Below the pieces are notes generated by a model. That model saw only the letters and a program-made list of their open reading frames with translations, was not told the DNA's origin and ran no database searches. 64,000 nucleotides of DNA from NCBI GenBank assembly GCA_050249955.1, contig JBFWPN010000006.1:1-64000 (forward strand), given 5' to 3'. The position numbers and the translations under genes are program-made. Numbering within the stretch: position 1 is the stretch's first letter; every line of letters starts with the position of its first letter. Below, in pieces: positions 16,557 through 26,279 of this stretch. This DNA comes from CAVVIG01 sp050249955 (GTDB taxonomy: Bacteria > Acidobacteriota > Vicinamibacteria > Vicinamibacterales > CAVVIG01).

Positions 16557-18233
16557 ATGGCCAGCCGACCAGTCCGACGACGGTGCGTCGTGGCAGCCAG
16601 CGCGCTGCTGCACAGCCTGATGCTCTCGCCCGAGCCGGCCAATGGACAGGTGCCGTCGCACAGCCGCGCGCTCTCGTTGTCGCAGGCGCTCGAGGCAGCC
16701 GTCGGCGCCAGCGAGGCCGTGCGGATCGCCCAGGCGGAAGTGACGCGCGCAACGGCGGACATCACCCGCGCCCGCAGCGCGCGTTTTCCGCAGGTTGTGG
16801 CGTCCGGCTCCTACACACGCACGCTGCGCACGCAATTCTCATCGCTCGGCGACACGGCCGACGAGCCGCCACCTGCTGACTGCGTGCCCTTCACGGCACA
16901 GCCTGGCCTGCCGCTCGACGAGCGCATCCCGCTCATCGAACAGGCCATTGTCTGCCAGCAGGCAGGCGGAGGACTGGCGTCGAGCTTCGCGCGGCTGCCG
17001 TTCGGGCGCGCCAACCAGTGGACGGCCGGACTCGGCATCAGCCAGGACCTGTACGCGGGAGGCCGCATCGATGCCCAGATAACGGCTGCCCGGAGCGCCC
17101 GGGATGCCGCCGACGTGGGACTCGACGCCGCTCGCGCACAGCAGACCCTGGTGGTGGCAGATGCCTATTACTCGGCCGTGCTCGCCGATCGGCTGGTCGA
17201 CATCGTCAGCGCCACCGTGGACCAGGCGCAGCAGACGCTCCAGCAGACGATTCTCGCGCGGCAGGTCGGCACGCGACCGGAGTTCGACGTGCTGCGTGCC
17301 AGGGTGGCGGTGGAGTCGCTGCAACCGACACTGATCCAGCAGCGCGCCGCTGGTGAGCTGGCGTACCTGCGGCTGAAGCAACTGCTCGATCTACCGCCAG
17401 AGGCCGACCTGCAGCTGACGGACACGCTCGACGCACCGGTCGAGTCGACGATCGCCTCCGCGGACTCCGTCGAGCCGCCTCCCACGGAAGACCGTGCACC
17501 CGTACGGCAGGCGGCCGCCGCCATCGCGATCGAGGAGCAGACGCTGCGGACGGTGCGCGCCGGGCGGCTGCCTGGCGTCAGCCTCTCCGGGCAGTTCCAG
17601 CAGCTCGCATATCCATCGACGATCGTGCCGTCCTTCGGCGACTTCGTGTCCAACTGGACCATCGGTGTCGGCGTGCAGGTGCCGCTCTTCACGGGCGGGC
17701 GGCTCGGTGCCGAGCGGGCGGCGGCGGAGGCGAGGCTGACGCAGGCGCGCGCGCAGGCAGCGCTCGTGCGCGAGCTGACCGATCTCGACACCCGCGGTGC
17801 CACCCTGGCCGCCGAGGCCGCGACGGCCGCATGGCGCGCCAGTGCCAGCACCGTGACCGAGGCGACAGCGGCGTATCGGATCGCCGAGATCCGCTTCCGC
17901 GAAGGCCTCTCCACACAACTCGAGCTGTCCGATTCCCGCCTGCAGCTCCTGCAGGCGCTCGTCGATCGGGCGCGAACCGAACGCGAGTTCCGCATTGCAC
18001 GGCTGCGCCTTGCGCTCCTGCCAAGGCTGCCGCTCTCCGGCGGTGCGATGTCCACCACCCTTGCGGGCGCTGGATCGGGCAGCAGCGGGGCGCCTGCCGG
18101 CGCCGGTTCCGTGCCCGTGCCGCAGCCAGCCCCGACGGGACGCATGCCACAAGACGCTGCTGGCAGCACGGGTGGAACAGGGCTGTTCGGTGGTGCGGTG
18201 ACGCCGACCGGTCAGGGCCGAGGGACGCCATGA
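16557..18233 (+). CDS. TolC-family outer membrane efflux protein
   Basis: The 558-residue protein has an N-terminal signal sequence followed by the two-fold repeat of TolC proteins: LSLSQALEAAVGASEAVRIAQAEV opens the first helical hairpin and AERAAAEARLTQARAQ the second. It forms the trimeric outer-membrane channel of a tripartite pump. The C-terminus is extended by a Gly/Ala/Pro-rich low-complexity tail of about 60 residues. Its stop overlaps the start of the adaptor gene (ATGA at 18230), so channel, adaptor and RND pump form one operon. Confidence 0.88.
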   Translation: MASRPVRRRCVVAASALLHSLMLSPEPANGQVPSHSRALSLSQALEAAVGASEAVRIAQAEVTRATADITRARSARFPQVVASGSYTRTLRTQFSSLGDTADEPPPADCVPFTAQPGLPLDERIPLIEQAIVCQQAGGGLASSFARLPFGRANQWTAGLGISQDLYAGGRIDAQITAARSARDAADVGLDAARAQQTLVVADAYYSAVLADRLVDIVSATVDQAQQTLQQTILARQVGTRPEFDVLRARVAVESLQPTLIQQRAAGELAYLRLKQLLDLPPEADLQLTDTLDAPVESTIASADSVEPPPTEDRAPVRQAAAAIAIEEQTLRTVRAGRLPGVSLSGQFQQLAYPSTIVPSFGDFVSNWTIGVGVQVPLFTGGRLGAERAAAEARLTQARAQAALVRELTDLDTRGATLAAEAATAAWRASASTVTEATAAYRIAEIRFREGLSTQLELSDSRLQLLQALVDRARTEREFRIARLRLALLPRLPLSGGAMSTTLAGAGSGSSGAPAGAGSVPVPQPAPTGRMPQDAAGSTGGTGLFGGAVTPTGQGRGTP

Positions 18234-19390
18234 CAGGCAGGCACGCCCCGGGAACGATCGGTGTCTGGGTGTCGGGGCTGCTCGCACTCGCCGCCGCCGC
18301 GTGTGGCGACGCGCAGACAGCGCACGGGGAGGACCGTCGTGCGGCGATCACGCTGGCGGCCGAGGACGTGGCGCCCGTCGAATCGGGTTCGCTGCAGCGT
18401 GGCCCCCTGGTGTCGGGCAACCTCACGCCAGACGTGCAGGCCACCGTTCGTGCGGAGGCCGGCGGAAGCGTGCTCAGCACACGCGCCGAGCCCGGAGAGC
18501 CGGTGCGGAAGGGACAGGTCCTGGCGACCATCGATGCCGCGGCGCTGCGCGATCAGGTCACCTCCGCCCGCTCGGCGGTGAGCTCGGCGCGGACTGCCCG
18601 CGACCTCGCACAGCGCGCTGTCGACCGGCAGGCACGGTTGGTCGAGGCAGGCGCCGTCGCGGAGCAGGAGCTGGAGAACGCCCGGCGTTCACTGACGGCG
18701 GCGGCCGCGCAGCTGGCCGACGCGGAGGCGCGCCTGGCATCCGCCCGTGAACAGGTCGGCAACACGATCGTGCGGGCGCCCATCTCTGGCGTGGTCAGCG
18801 AACGTCCGGTCAACGCCGGTGACGTGGTGCAGCCCGGCTCGCCGCTCTTCACGGTGGTCGACCCCTCGAGCATGCGCTTCGAAGGATCGATTCCCGCCAC
18901 CGAGATGGGTGACGTACACCTCGACGCCGCCGTGCAGTTCGAGGTGACCGGCTACCCCGAGCAGGCATTCACGGGCAAGGTCAGCCGGATCAACCCGACC
19001 GCCGATCCGGAGACCGGCCAGGTGCGGCTGACCGTGAGTGCGCCGAACGATGGGCAGCGCCTCGTCGGCGGTCTCTTCGTCCGCGGGCGCGTGCTCGTCG
19101 AGCAGCAGCACGGACTCATCGTACCTGCCGCTGCCGTCACGGGCGAAGCCGCACGCCGCCGTGTGACGCTCGTCCGAGACGGCGTCGTCCAGCACCGCGA
19201 CGTCACGGCCGTCCTCGAAGATCCGCTCACCGAACGGGTCCTGCTGTCGGCAGGCGTCGGGGCAGGCGACATCGTGCTGCTTGGAGCAGCCCGCAACCTG
19301 CCTGACGGAACAGAGGTGGTCGTCCCCCGGCCGCAGGACAGCGGCACGGCACCCGATCCGCCGCCAGGCACGCCACCATCCAGCCAGTAG
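18230..19390 (+). CDS. RND efflux periplasmic adaptor (membrane fusion) lipoprotein
   Basis: The 386-residue protein begins with a lipoprotein signal ending LAAAAC (Cys26). The order is then a biotinyl-lipoyl half (EAGGSVLSTRAEPGEPVRKG), a coiled-coil hairpin (about 110-185), the second lipoyl half (VRAPISGVVSERPVNAGDVV), a beta-barrel and a membrane-proximal domain. It links the inner-membrane RND pump to the TolC channel. Its ATG overlaps the tolC-like stop, and its TAG lies inside the ribosome site of the pump gene. The sequence does not reveal the substrate; multidrug-type HlyD/AcrA relatives are the closest in form. Confidence 0.88.
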   Translation: MTGRHAPGTIGVWVSGLLALAAAACGDAQTAHGEDRRAAITLAAEDVAPVESGSLQRGPLVSGNLTPDVQATVRAEAGGSVLSTRAEPGEPVRKGQVLATIDAAALRDQVTSARSAVSSARTARDLAQRAVDRQARLVEAGAVAEQELENARRSLTAAAAQLADAEARLASAREQVGNTIVRAPISGVVSERPVNAGDVVQPGSPLFTVVDPSSMRFEGSIPATEMGDVHLDAAVQFEVTGYPEQAFTGKVSRINPTADPETGQVRLTVSAPNDGQRLVGGLFVRGRVLVEQQHGLIVPAAAVTGEAARRRVTLVRDGVVQHRDVTAVLEDPLTERVLLSAGVGAGDIVLLGAARNLPDGTEVVVPRPQDSGTAPDPPPGTPPSSQ

Positions 19391-19394
19391 GAGG
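19389..19394 (+). promoter_or_regulatory. Ribosome-binding site that sets a CTG start for the RND pump
   Basis: A perfect AGGAGG overlaps the adaptor stop codon and lies six bases before CTG at 19401. In frame from that CTG the protein begins (f)M-FISDLAIRRPV, the standard opening of RND permeases. No ATG, GTG or TTG lies at a suitable distance. Confidence 0.6.
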
Positions 19395-19400
19395 CCGCCC

Positions 19401-22400
19401 CTGTTCATCTCCGACCTCGCCATTCGCCGGCCGGTGATCACGATCGTCGTGATCCTGGCGCTCGTCGCCTTCGGCGGCTACGCCCTGAGCCAGCTCGAGA
19501 CCGACGAGTTCCCTGACATCCAGGCGCCCATCGTCGCGGTCGCCGTACCCTACCCCGGTGCCGCTCCGGCCACCGTCGAGCGCGAACTGCTGGAGCCGAT
19601 CGAGGAGGCCCTGCTGGCCATCAGCGGCGTGGACGACATCCGCTCCACGGCCCAGGACAGCTTCGCCCAGGTCATCGTCATCTTCGACTTCTCCAAGCCG
19701 GTCGACCAGGCCTCGCAGGACGTGCGGGATGCCATCTCGTCGATCAGGGGGAACCTGCCGGCTGAGATGGAGGAGCCCGTGATCCGGCGGTTCGATCCAC
19801 AGGACCTGCCGATTGTGTCGCTCGTACTGGCCTCCGGCACGCTCGACGTCGCCGCCCTGACGCGTCTCGCGGACCCACGACTGACGCGCGCCCTCCGGGC
19901 CATCAACGGCGTGGCCCAGGTGAATCTGGTCGGCGGGATCGAACGCGAGCTGACCGTCTCACTGCACGCGCAGGCACTGCAGGCGGCGAACCTGAGCGTC
20001 ACCGAGGTGCTCCAGGCGCTCCAGACGGAAAACCTCGCCGCCCCGGTCGGACGGCTCACTGCAGACCGGACCGAGCGCACGATCAGGCTGCAGGGACGGC
20101 TCGCGACGCCGGCCGACTTCCGCCAGCTGGTCATTGCCGAGCGAGGCGGCAGCCAGATCCGCCTGGGACAGGTCGCGGACGTCGTCGACGGTGCGGAGGA
20201 ACCGCGCTCGAGCGCCACGTACAACGGGCGCCCGTCGGTCGGGATCGACATCCTGAAGAGCAAGGGCAGCAGCACGACGAAGGTCGCCACCGACATCGTC
20301 ACGGCAGTCGACCGCCTGCGGCAGACGCTCCCGACCGGCGTGCAGCTCGACGTAGTCCGGAACGCAGGCGAACGGGTCTCCGAATCGGTCTCGAACGTCC
20401 AGCGCACCCTCGTGGAGGGAGCAGCGCTGACCGTGCTGGTGGTCTTCGTGTTCCTCAACTCCTGGCGTTCGACGGTAATCACCGGACTGGCCCTGCCGGT
20501 GAGCGTCATCGCGTCCTTCATCGCGGTGTGGGCGTTCGGCTTCACGCTCAACACGATGTCGCTGCTCGGCCTGTCGCTGGCCATCGGCATCCTGATCGAC
20601 GATGCGATCGTGGTCCGGGAGAACATCGTCCGGCACGTGCAGATGGGCAAGCCGCACCTGCAGGCCTCGTTCGAGGGGACCGACGAAATCGGGCTGGCCG
20701 TGGCGGCCACCACGTTCTCGATCGTCGCGGTCTTCGTCCCGATTGCGTTCATGGGAGGCATCGCGGGCCAGTGGTTCCAGCCCTTTGCCCTCACCATCGC
20801 CTGCTCGGTGCTGGTGTCGCTGTTCGTCTCGTTCTCGCTCGATCCGATGCTGTCGGCGTACTGGACAGACCCGCCGCGCACCGGCAGGAGGCCCGCGCTC
20901 GTGACGAGGGTCCTCGATCGCTTCAACGACTGGTTCGGCCGACAGGCGGATCGCTACAGGTCGGTAATCGGCTGGGCTCTGGACCATCGCTGGACGATGG
21001 TGCTGCTCACGATGGCGACGCTGGTGGCCGCCATGGCGCTGCAGTGGCGGCTCGGAGGCGTGGCATTTGCGCCCGACAGCGACCGCGGCGAGTTCACGGT
21101 GGGAATCGAAACGCCTCCCGGATCGAGCCTCGCGTACACGCGGCTGAAGGCCGACGAAGTGGGACAGGTGCTGCGGCGCCATCCGGAGGTGGCTTACTCC
21201 TATGCGACGGCGGGCGGCGGGGGGGCCGAGTTCGGCTCCACCGGCGGCGTCGACAGCGCGTCGATCTACGTCCGCCTGGTGCCGCGCGACCAGCGTTCGG
21301 TCTCGCAGCAGCAGCTGGCGGGCCGGGTGCGGGAGCAGCTGCGCCGCGTGGCCAACGTGGACGCCGCGGTGTATTCGAGCGGCTTCGGCGACGCTCAGCG
21401 TCAGCTGCAGGTCCAGCTGCTCGGTCCCGACGCGGGCGAGCTCACGCGGATCGCCCAGGAGATGGCTGGTGTCCTCGGGAACGTGCCCGGGGCGGTGGAC
21501 GTCAGCATCTCGACCCGGGGACAGCGGCCGGAACTCGACGTACGAGTGGATCGCACGCTGGCCAGCACCCTTGGGGTGACGCTCGCGGCGGTTGCGCAGA
21601 CGCTGCGGATCGCATTCGCAGGTGTCGATGCCGGCGACTGGGTGGATCCGACCGGCGAAACCCGTGATGTCACCGTCCGCCTTGCCGCCGAGTCGCGCAG
21701 CCGAGCGGCCGACCTCGAGGCGGCCCCGCTCGTCCTCCCCGGAGGATCAGGAGCACCGCGCGTGATACCGCTGCAGCAGGTGGCCACGGTCCGGGAGGCG
21801 CTCGGGCCGGCACAGATCCAGCACCTGAACGGCGACCCGGTGGTGACCTTGGGAGCCAACGTCGAGGGACGCACGCTCGGCGATGTCTCGAGCGACGCAC
21901 TCGCCAGGCTCCGGCAGATTCCACTTCCCGGTGGCTACCGCCTCGAAACCGGCGGGCAGGTGGAGGACCAGCAGGAGGTGTTCACGCAGGTGTTCGGGGC
22001 GCTCGGCCTGGCCATCCTGCTGATGTACCTGATCCTCGTCGCGCAGTTCGGCTCGTTCGTCGATCCGCTGGCCATCCTGCTCTCACTGCCGTTCTCGCTG
22101 ATTGGTGTCGTGCTCGCACTCCTGGTGGCAGGAGACACCCTGAACATCATGAGCCTCATCGGGGTAATCCTTTTGATGGGTGTCGTGGCCAAGAATGCGA
22201 TTCTGCTCCTCGACTTTGCCAAGTGGGCGCGGGATGCCGGACAAGACCGCCGCGACGCGCTGATCGAGGCCGGCCATGTCCGGCTCCGCCCCATCATCAT
22301 GACGACAGTGGCGTTGATTGCAGGCATGACCCCCGTTGCACTCGGCTACGGTGAGGGGGGCGACTTCCGCGCACCGCTGGGTCGTGCGGTGATTGGTGGC

Positions 22401-22607
22401 GTGCTCACGTCCACGGTGCTGACCCTGCTCGTCATCCCGACGATCTACGAGATCCTCGATGACATTCGCGGCTTTTCGATGCGCCACCTCCGTGCCTGGC
22501 TCGGCACTGGTGCGCAGCCGGGCGGGTCCGGGTGGGCTCCGCACGAGGCACGACAGGACGGCGGCCACTCACCCGCCGATGTGGACCCGGGGGCGGCACG
22601 GGGTTGA
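19401..22607 (+). CDS. RND (HAE1/AcrB-like) efflux permease
   Basis: From the CTG at 19401 the protein is 1068 residues long, the usual RND length. It starts FISDLAIRRPVITIVVILALV (TM1), followed by the first porter loop with DEFPDIQAPIVAVAVPYPGA. TM4 carries the paired acidic residues ILIDDAIVVREN needed for proton relay. A second large loop and six more helices follow. It is the inner-membrane drug/proton antiporter of the operon with the two upstream genes. A longer frame reaches back to 19281 but would overlap the adaptor and spoil the N-terminus, so it is not used. Confidence 0.9.
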   Translation: MFISDLAIRRPVITIVVILALVAFGGYALSQLETDEFPDIQAPIVAVAVPYPGAAPATVERELLEPIEEALLAISGVDDIRSTAQDSFAQVIVIFDFSKPVDQASQDVRDAISSIRGNLPAEMEEPVIRRFDPQDLPIVSLVLASGTLDVAALTRLADPRLTRALRAINGVAQVNLVGGIERELTVSLHAQALQAANLSVTEVLQALQTENLAAPVGRLTADRTERTIRLQGRLATPADFRQLVIAERGGSQIRLGQVADVVDGAEEPRSSATYNGRPSVGIDILKSKGSSTTKVATDIVTAVDRLRQTLPTGVQLDVVRNAGERVSESVSNVQRTLVEGAALTVLVVFVFLNSWRSTVITGLALPVSVIASFIAVWAFGFTLNTMSLLGLSLAIGILIDDAIVVRENIVRHVQMGKPHLQASFEGTDEIGLAVAATTFSIVAVFVPIAFMGGIAGQWFQPFALTIACSVLVSLFVSFSLDPMLSAYWTDPPRTGRRPALVTRVLDRFNDWFGRQADRYRSVIGWALDHRWTMVLLTMATLVAAMALQWRLGGVAFAPDSDRGEFTVGIETPPGSSLAYTRLKADEVGQVLRRHPEVAYSYATAGGGGAEFGSTGGVDSASIYVRLVPRDQRSVSQQQLAGRVREQLRRVANVDAAVYSSGFGDAQRQLQVQLLGPDAGELTRIAQEMAGVLGNVPGAVDVSISTRGQRPELDVRVDRTLASTLGVTLAAVAQTLRIAFAGVDAGDWVDPTGETRDVTVRLAAESRSRAADLEAAPLVLPGGSGAPRVIPLQQVATVREALGPAQIQHLNGDPVVTLGANVEGRTLGDVSSDALARLRQIPLPGGYRLETGGQVEDQQEVFTQVFGALGLAILLMYLILVAQFGSFVDPLAILLSLPFSLIGVVLALLVAGDTLNIMSLIGVILLMGVVAKNAILLLDFAKWARDAGQDRRDALIEAGHVRLRPIIMTTVALIAGMTPVALGYGEGGDFRAPLGRAVIGGVLTSTVLTLLVIPTIYEILDDIRGFSMRHLRAWLGTGAQPGGSGWAPHEARQDGGHSPADVDPGAARG

Positions 22608-22625
22608 CGCCGCGAGCCCGGCGTC
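22606..22625. terminator. Hairpin between the convergent RND and DUF2254 genes
   Basis: Perfect 7-bp arms GACGCCG (22606-22612) and CGGCGTC (22619-22625) flank a six-base loop, beginning inside the RND stop codon. There is no T-run, but the position between convergent genes fits a bidirectional terminator. Confidence 0.5.
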
Positions 22626-22641
22626 GAGTGCCGGCGGCTGG

Positions 22642-23958
22642 CTAGCTGCTCGACCCCTGATCCGCCTGCGCGAGTCGCCGACGGCTCGCCGCGGCCCGCT
22701 CGCGAACCCGAGCACGGTGGAACTCCCCGGGCAGAGAGCGCAGCGCTGCCTGTTCGGTGAGCGTGAGATGCCGGGCCAGCACATCCCGCCTGGGCCGCGA
22801 GCGTGTCTGGCCGGCAATGGTGTCAATGGTCTGGAGGATGCGCTGGTAGATCGCCAGGTTGTCGCGCGCGGCATCGCGAATCTCGTCGAAGGCGTCTGCC
22901 ACAAGCGACTCGAAGGTGGCGCCACGGCCGATGACCCGCACCTCGCCGTCACCTCCACGACGCCAGGCACTCACGCGTCGCTGCGCCATCCTCACCAGGA
23001 TGGTGCCGAGATAATCGAGGCTGACGATGGCGGTCGTGACGTCGTTGACGCCTGGCGACAGCGCCTTGAGGGCGATGTCCACGATCTGCCTGACGCCAAA
23101 GGCACTGTCCTGGTCGATCGTGCGGTGATGCCCGAGCGAGAACAGGGCGTTGAGGCGGGCGCAGTCCTGCTGGTCCACCTCGCCGGTCACCAACACCAGC
23201 GGCTCGCCTTCCGTGACGAACTCACCGACCCCCTTGACCATCGACACGATGCTCGACCGCTGTTCCGCGAACGCCAGGAGCCTCTCGGCATCGACATCCT
23301 GGAGGTAGCCGCTCCGCGAGGAGGCCGCCGGCTGCCAGGCGACTGACGGCAGGGACGCACCGTCGCCAGGGTCTTCGGCATCCCCCATCGGTTCGGGGAA
23401 CAGCCGGTCGATGGCTCGCACGGTGTCGGCGGCGATGGACGAGATGATTGTCGATGCCTGCATCGAGCTGGCGATGTGGTGGACGAAGAAGATCAGGATG
23501 CCGACGCTGGCAATCGCCAGCGTCAGTCCCACCAGGACCGCGATCGACGGCACGAACGCACTCGTCTCACCACCGCGGATGGTGCGGAGCACGACCAGCG
23601 CATACGCGAATACCGCCACGAAGTAGCCCAGGAACAGCTGGTTCGCGCGGTCCCCCATGAAATTCCTGAGCACCCGCGGGGAGTACTGGCTGCTGGCCTG
23701 GGTGATGGCCACGAGGGTCAGCGAGAAGGTCACGCCGGCCACCGTGATCATCGAGCTGGCGATCGCGGCCAGCATCTCCCGGGATCCGCTGGCATCGGCC
23801 CCGAAGAGCCGCGGATGCTGACGCGCCACCTCTGGGCTGAGGAAGCCTTCGGCAGCAACCAGCGCGTCCGCCAGCAGGAGGGCAGCACCGACCATCAACC
23901 CGGGCACGAACCACAGGCTGGACTTGAGCGACATCCACACCTGGCGCAGGCGCGTCAT
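22642..23958 (-). CDS. DUF2254 integral membrane protein
   Basis: From ATG 23958 the protein has 438 residues. Four membrane helices lie in the first half (SSLWFVPGLMVGAALLL; MITVAGVTFSLTLVAI; LFLGYFVAVFAYALVVL; FVPSIAVLVGLTLAIASVG). A soluble half follows containing GVNDVTTA, the typical DUF2254 region. The function of DUF2254 proteins is not established; the family is widespread in the inner membranes of Gram-negative bacteria. The start was chosen over an upstream candidate because it gives a short basic N-terminus before the first helix and is preceded by a purine-rich stretch. It is convergent with the RND operon. Confidence 0.85.
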   Translation of the reverse strand: MTRLRQVWMSLKSSLWFVPGLMVGAALLLADALVAAEGFLSPEVARQHPRLFGADASGSREMLAAIASSMITVAGVTFSLTLVAITQASSQYSPRVLRNFMGDRANQLFLGYFVAVFAYALVVLRTIRGGETSAFVPSIAVLVGLTLAIASVGILIFFVHHIASSMQASTIISSIAADTVRAIDRLFPEPMGDAEDPGDGASLPSVAWQPAASSRSGYLQDVDAERLLAFAEQRSSIVSMVKGVGEFVTEGEPLVLVTGEVDQQDCARLNALFSLGHHRTIDQDSAFGVRQIVDIALKALSPGVNDVTTAIVSLDYLGTILVRMAQRRVSAWRRGGDGEVRVIGRGATFESLVADAFDEIRDAARDNLAIYQRILQTIDTIAGQTRSRPRRDVLARHLTLTEQAALRSLPGEFHRARVRERAAASRRRLAQADQGSSS

Positions 23959-24064
23959 CCCGTCCCGCTCCAGCAAACCCGGCACCAGCGGGCCGGCTGG
24001 GCCAGCCCGGCGGTGCCCCGTCGACTCGGCGGACGAGGTTCTCCGAACCTCGCCCGGTCAGCCG

Positions 24065-25432
24065 CTAGTCGACCGCTGTGGCGTAGACGTAGATGTGACG
24101 GTTCAGTGCGCCCGGCGCCGCCAGGTCGCCCGGCATGCCGCTGGGCATCTGCATCACGAAGCCATCGATCGACACGTTCTGCCCCACGCGCGGCGTGGTC
24201 TCAGTGGCGGAGTCGTGCGTCAGGACGAACAGCTGCCGTTCGCGCGGTCCGATGAAGAACCCGCGTTGACCGTCCACACCTGATACCTTCACGTCCTTCA
24301 GGTCGACGGTTCGGCCCACCAGTTCGTCGTCACCTGCGGCGAGGGCCGTCGAGTCGGTCATTGCGCGCGACCCGGCCACCCCGATGCCCGCCAGGCCCGA
24401 GGTTCCAACCGGCGTGTCCTTCTTCTCCGGCACGCGAATGATCATCGCGCGCTGATCGTCGCCGCCGACGATGCGCTGGGCGACGATGACCGGGCGGGAT
24501 GACAATCGGACCTCGACTTCTGGCGTCGCCTGCCAGCCCCACTCGCGCTCGAGTTCGGCGCTGGCGAACCGCCGCACCGTCCCGCTGACGGTGACGCGAT
24601 CGTCCTCGCCGATCAGGGCCGCGAGCCCGGCGGGCACGATGACGAGCAGTTCGCCGTCGAGGTCGCCCCAGTTGGGCTCGTCGATCTTGAAGACGCGGGG
24701 ACCGAGCACGTCGTCTACCTCGCCATCAACGCTGACCTGCTGCCCGATGTACTTGTCCGGATCCTTCTCGAGCTGATCCAGCGACACTCTCATCCCCTTG
24801 AAGTCGGCCTGAATCAACGAGGCCTGCGAGCGGTCTGCGGCCTGCTGGTCGTCGGACCGTCCGGTCGAGGCCGCCCGCGCGTGCTGCCAGTCGCTCCATT
24901 CCCGGCTCACTTGGGGGTCTTCCCTCCACGGCGTGCGCAGGCCGGCCGCGTCGATCGCGTGCAGGGTTCCCTGCCTGGCGTCGTCGGCCGGGCCTTCAGT
25001 GGACAGCACGAGCGTCTTCGTGCGCGCGGCGATCTGCCGGGCTTCGTCGTCGGGGTAGACGAACTCGTGCCCGTAGAGGCGTCCCGGGTAGAAAAAACCC
25101 TTCAGGGCGGGCGCTTCGTGTCCGGAGGTCGGTGCGAACTTCAGCACGATGTCGTTCGTGGATTCGGCGCGCTTCATCGGAATCGCCTGTATGGAGGCGA
25201 CCACCCTGTTGTCCGTCTCGCTCCGCACGCGGAAGACGTGCCGGGCCGAGGTCACATCGGCGATGCGGAACACGTAGGTCCCGGGCTCGAGCGTGTGGCC
25301 CGGAATCATGACCGGTTCGCTGAATGTCAGCCTCGTCTGCTCGCTCCAGGTGTCGGCTCCGGCCACGGCCGGGGTCAGCAGCCATCCGCACACCGCGGCC
25401 GTTGCCAACGCTCGCCTGCATGCATGTGTCAT
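24065..25432 (-). CDS. Exported multi-domain protein with OB-like repeats
   Basis: The 455-residue protein has a clear signal peptide (LATAAVCGWLLTPAVAGA) and an AGGAGG-type ribosome site. Residues 30-150 form a beta-sandwich domain (FSEPVMIPGHTLEPGTYVFR) of a type common in Acidobacteriota exported proteins. Two or three OB-like segments follow: YIGQQVSVDGEVDDVLG, ASAELEREWGW and VGQNVSIDGFVMQMP. The C-terminal segment is related to the protein at 16046-16501. I cannot assign a function; a periplasmic ligand-binding or scaffold role is possible. It is divergent from the small exported protein gene at 25760. Confidence 0.6.
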   Translation of the reverse strand: MTHACRRALATAAVCGWLLTPAVAGADTWSEQTRLTFSEPVMIPGHTLEPGTYVFRIADVTSARHVFRVRSETDNRVVASIQAIPMKRAESTNDIVLKFAPTSGHEAPALKGFFYPGRLYGHEFVYPDDEARQIAARTKTLVLSTEGPADDARQGTLHAIDAAGLRTPWREDPQVSREWSDWQHARAASTGRSDDQQAADRSQASLIQADFKGMRVSLDQLEKDPDKYIGQQVSVDGEVDDVLGPRVFKIDEPNWGDLDGELLVIVPAGLAALIGEDDRVTVSGTVRRFASAELEREWGWQATPEVEVRLSSRPVIVAQRIVGGDDQRAMIIRVPEKKDTPVGTSGLAGIGVAGSRAMTDSTALAAGDDELVGRTVDLKDVKVSGVDGQRGFFIGPRERQLFVLTHDSATETTPRVGQNVSIDGFVMQMPSGMPGDLAAPGALNRHIYVYATAVD

Positions 25433-25759
25433 GGTCTCCCTCCTGTGAATTCAAACTAATGTCCCCTGTCGTCATGCTTTTGTGATGCAAGGGCATCTCC
25501 TGAGTAGATGCCTGCCGTTCGGCGGAACCGTCTTTGCGTTCGTTCAGCGCGGATGCGACACCTGGGGAATGAGGACAGATGATGAGCCCCGCGCGGATGG
25601 ACCCAGCCGACAGGGCGGACCACGCCGGGACCGCGGTCGGCACCTCGGGGAGCAGCATCCTCGACAGGGGACGGTAACCGGCACCACGCCACACGTGCCC
25701 CGCGCACGCGTCGGCGCGGGGCCGTGCGCCACGGTCTCGACGCGAGAAGGGAAGCGATC
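25433..25759. other. Divergent intergenic region with an inverted repeat
   Basis: These 327 bases separate two divergent exported-protein genes and should hold both promoters. The only clear structure is a perfect inverted repeat, GGCATCT (25492-25498) and AGATGCC (25506-25512) with a seven-base spacer, about 60 bases upstream of the 455-residue protein's start; it could be an operator. I see no convincing -35/-10 pair and no small gene. Confidence 0.35.
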
Positions 25760-26266
25760 ATGCGATTGGCCTCACTGGTCCTGTGCGCGCTGTTCGCGAC
25801 GGCGCCAACCTACGCAGGACCTTCCGCGGCAGGAATGCAGCGCGGGCGCGCATCAGGTTCGACGGCCCCGTCGTCTTCGTCGACGGATGCGGGACGCACG
25901 CCCAGCCTGCCTGAAGGTTCGGCGTGGCTCGGGTCCGTACGGCTGCCCGTACGCGTGTTGGCCGGGGGCCAGCCCCTGCCGGCCGGCACGTACCGCGTTC
26001 GCCTCACGGGCGAGCACGCGTCAACGGAGGGTGCAACCGGCTCCTCGCCGCAGCTGGAGCGCTGGGTGGAGTTCGTCCAGGCGAACCAGGTAAAAGGGCG
26101 GGCGCTGGCTCCGGTCGTGCCCGCCGCCACGACCGGCGAGGTTGCCAAGGCGGCTCCGCCGGCGCGCGGTGCGGTGAGAGTCGAGCGGCTGGCCGCCGAC
26201 GAGTACTACCGCGTGTGGTTCAACGTGGGCGGTGACCAGGTCCTCATCTACCTGCCGATTGCCTGA
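25760..26266 (+). CDS. Small exported protein of unknown function
   Basis: From ATG 25760 the protein is 168 residues long. A signal peptide (MRLASLVLCALFATAPTYA) and a Ser/Pro-rich linker precede a beta-rich domain (VRLPVRVLAGGQPLPAGTYRVRLTGE, then VEFVQANQVKGRALAPV and YYRVWFNVGGDQVLIYLP). The phrase LPAGTYRVRL recalls the LEPGTYVFRI segment of the divergently encoded 455-residue protein, so the two may share this fold. The gene ends 13 bases before the CDF transporter, suggesting co-transcription. Confidence 0.55.
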   Translation: MRLASLVLCALFATAPTYAGPSAAGMQRGRASGSTAPSSSSTDAGRTPSLPEGSAWLGSVRLPVRVLAGGQPLPAGTYRVRLTGEHASTEGATGSSPQLERWVEFVQANQVKGRALAPVVPAATTGEVAKAAPPARGAVRVERLAADEYYRVWFNVGGDQVLIYLPIA

Positions 26267-26279
26267 CTGGCGTGAACCC

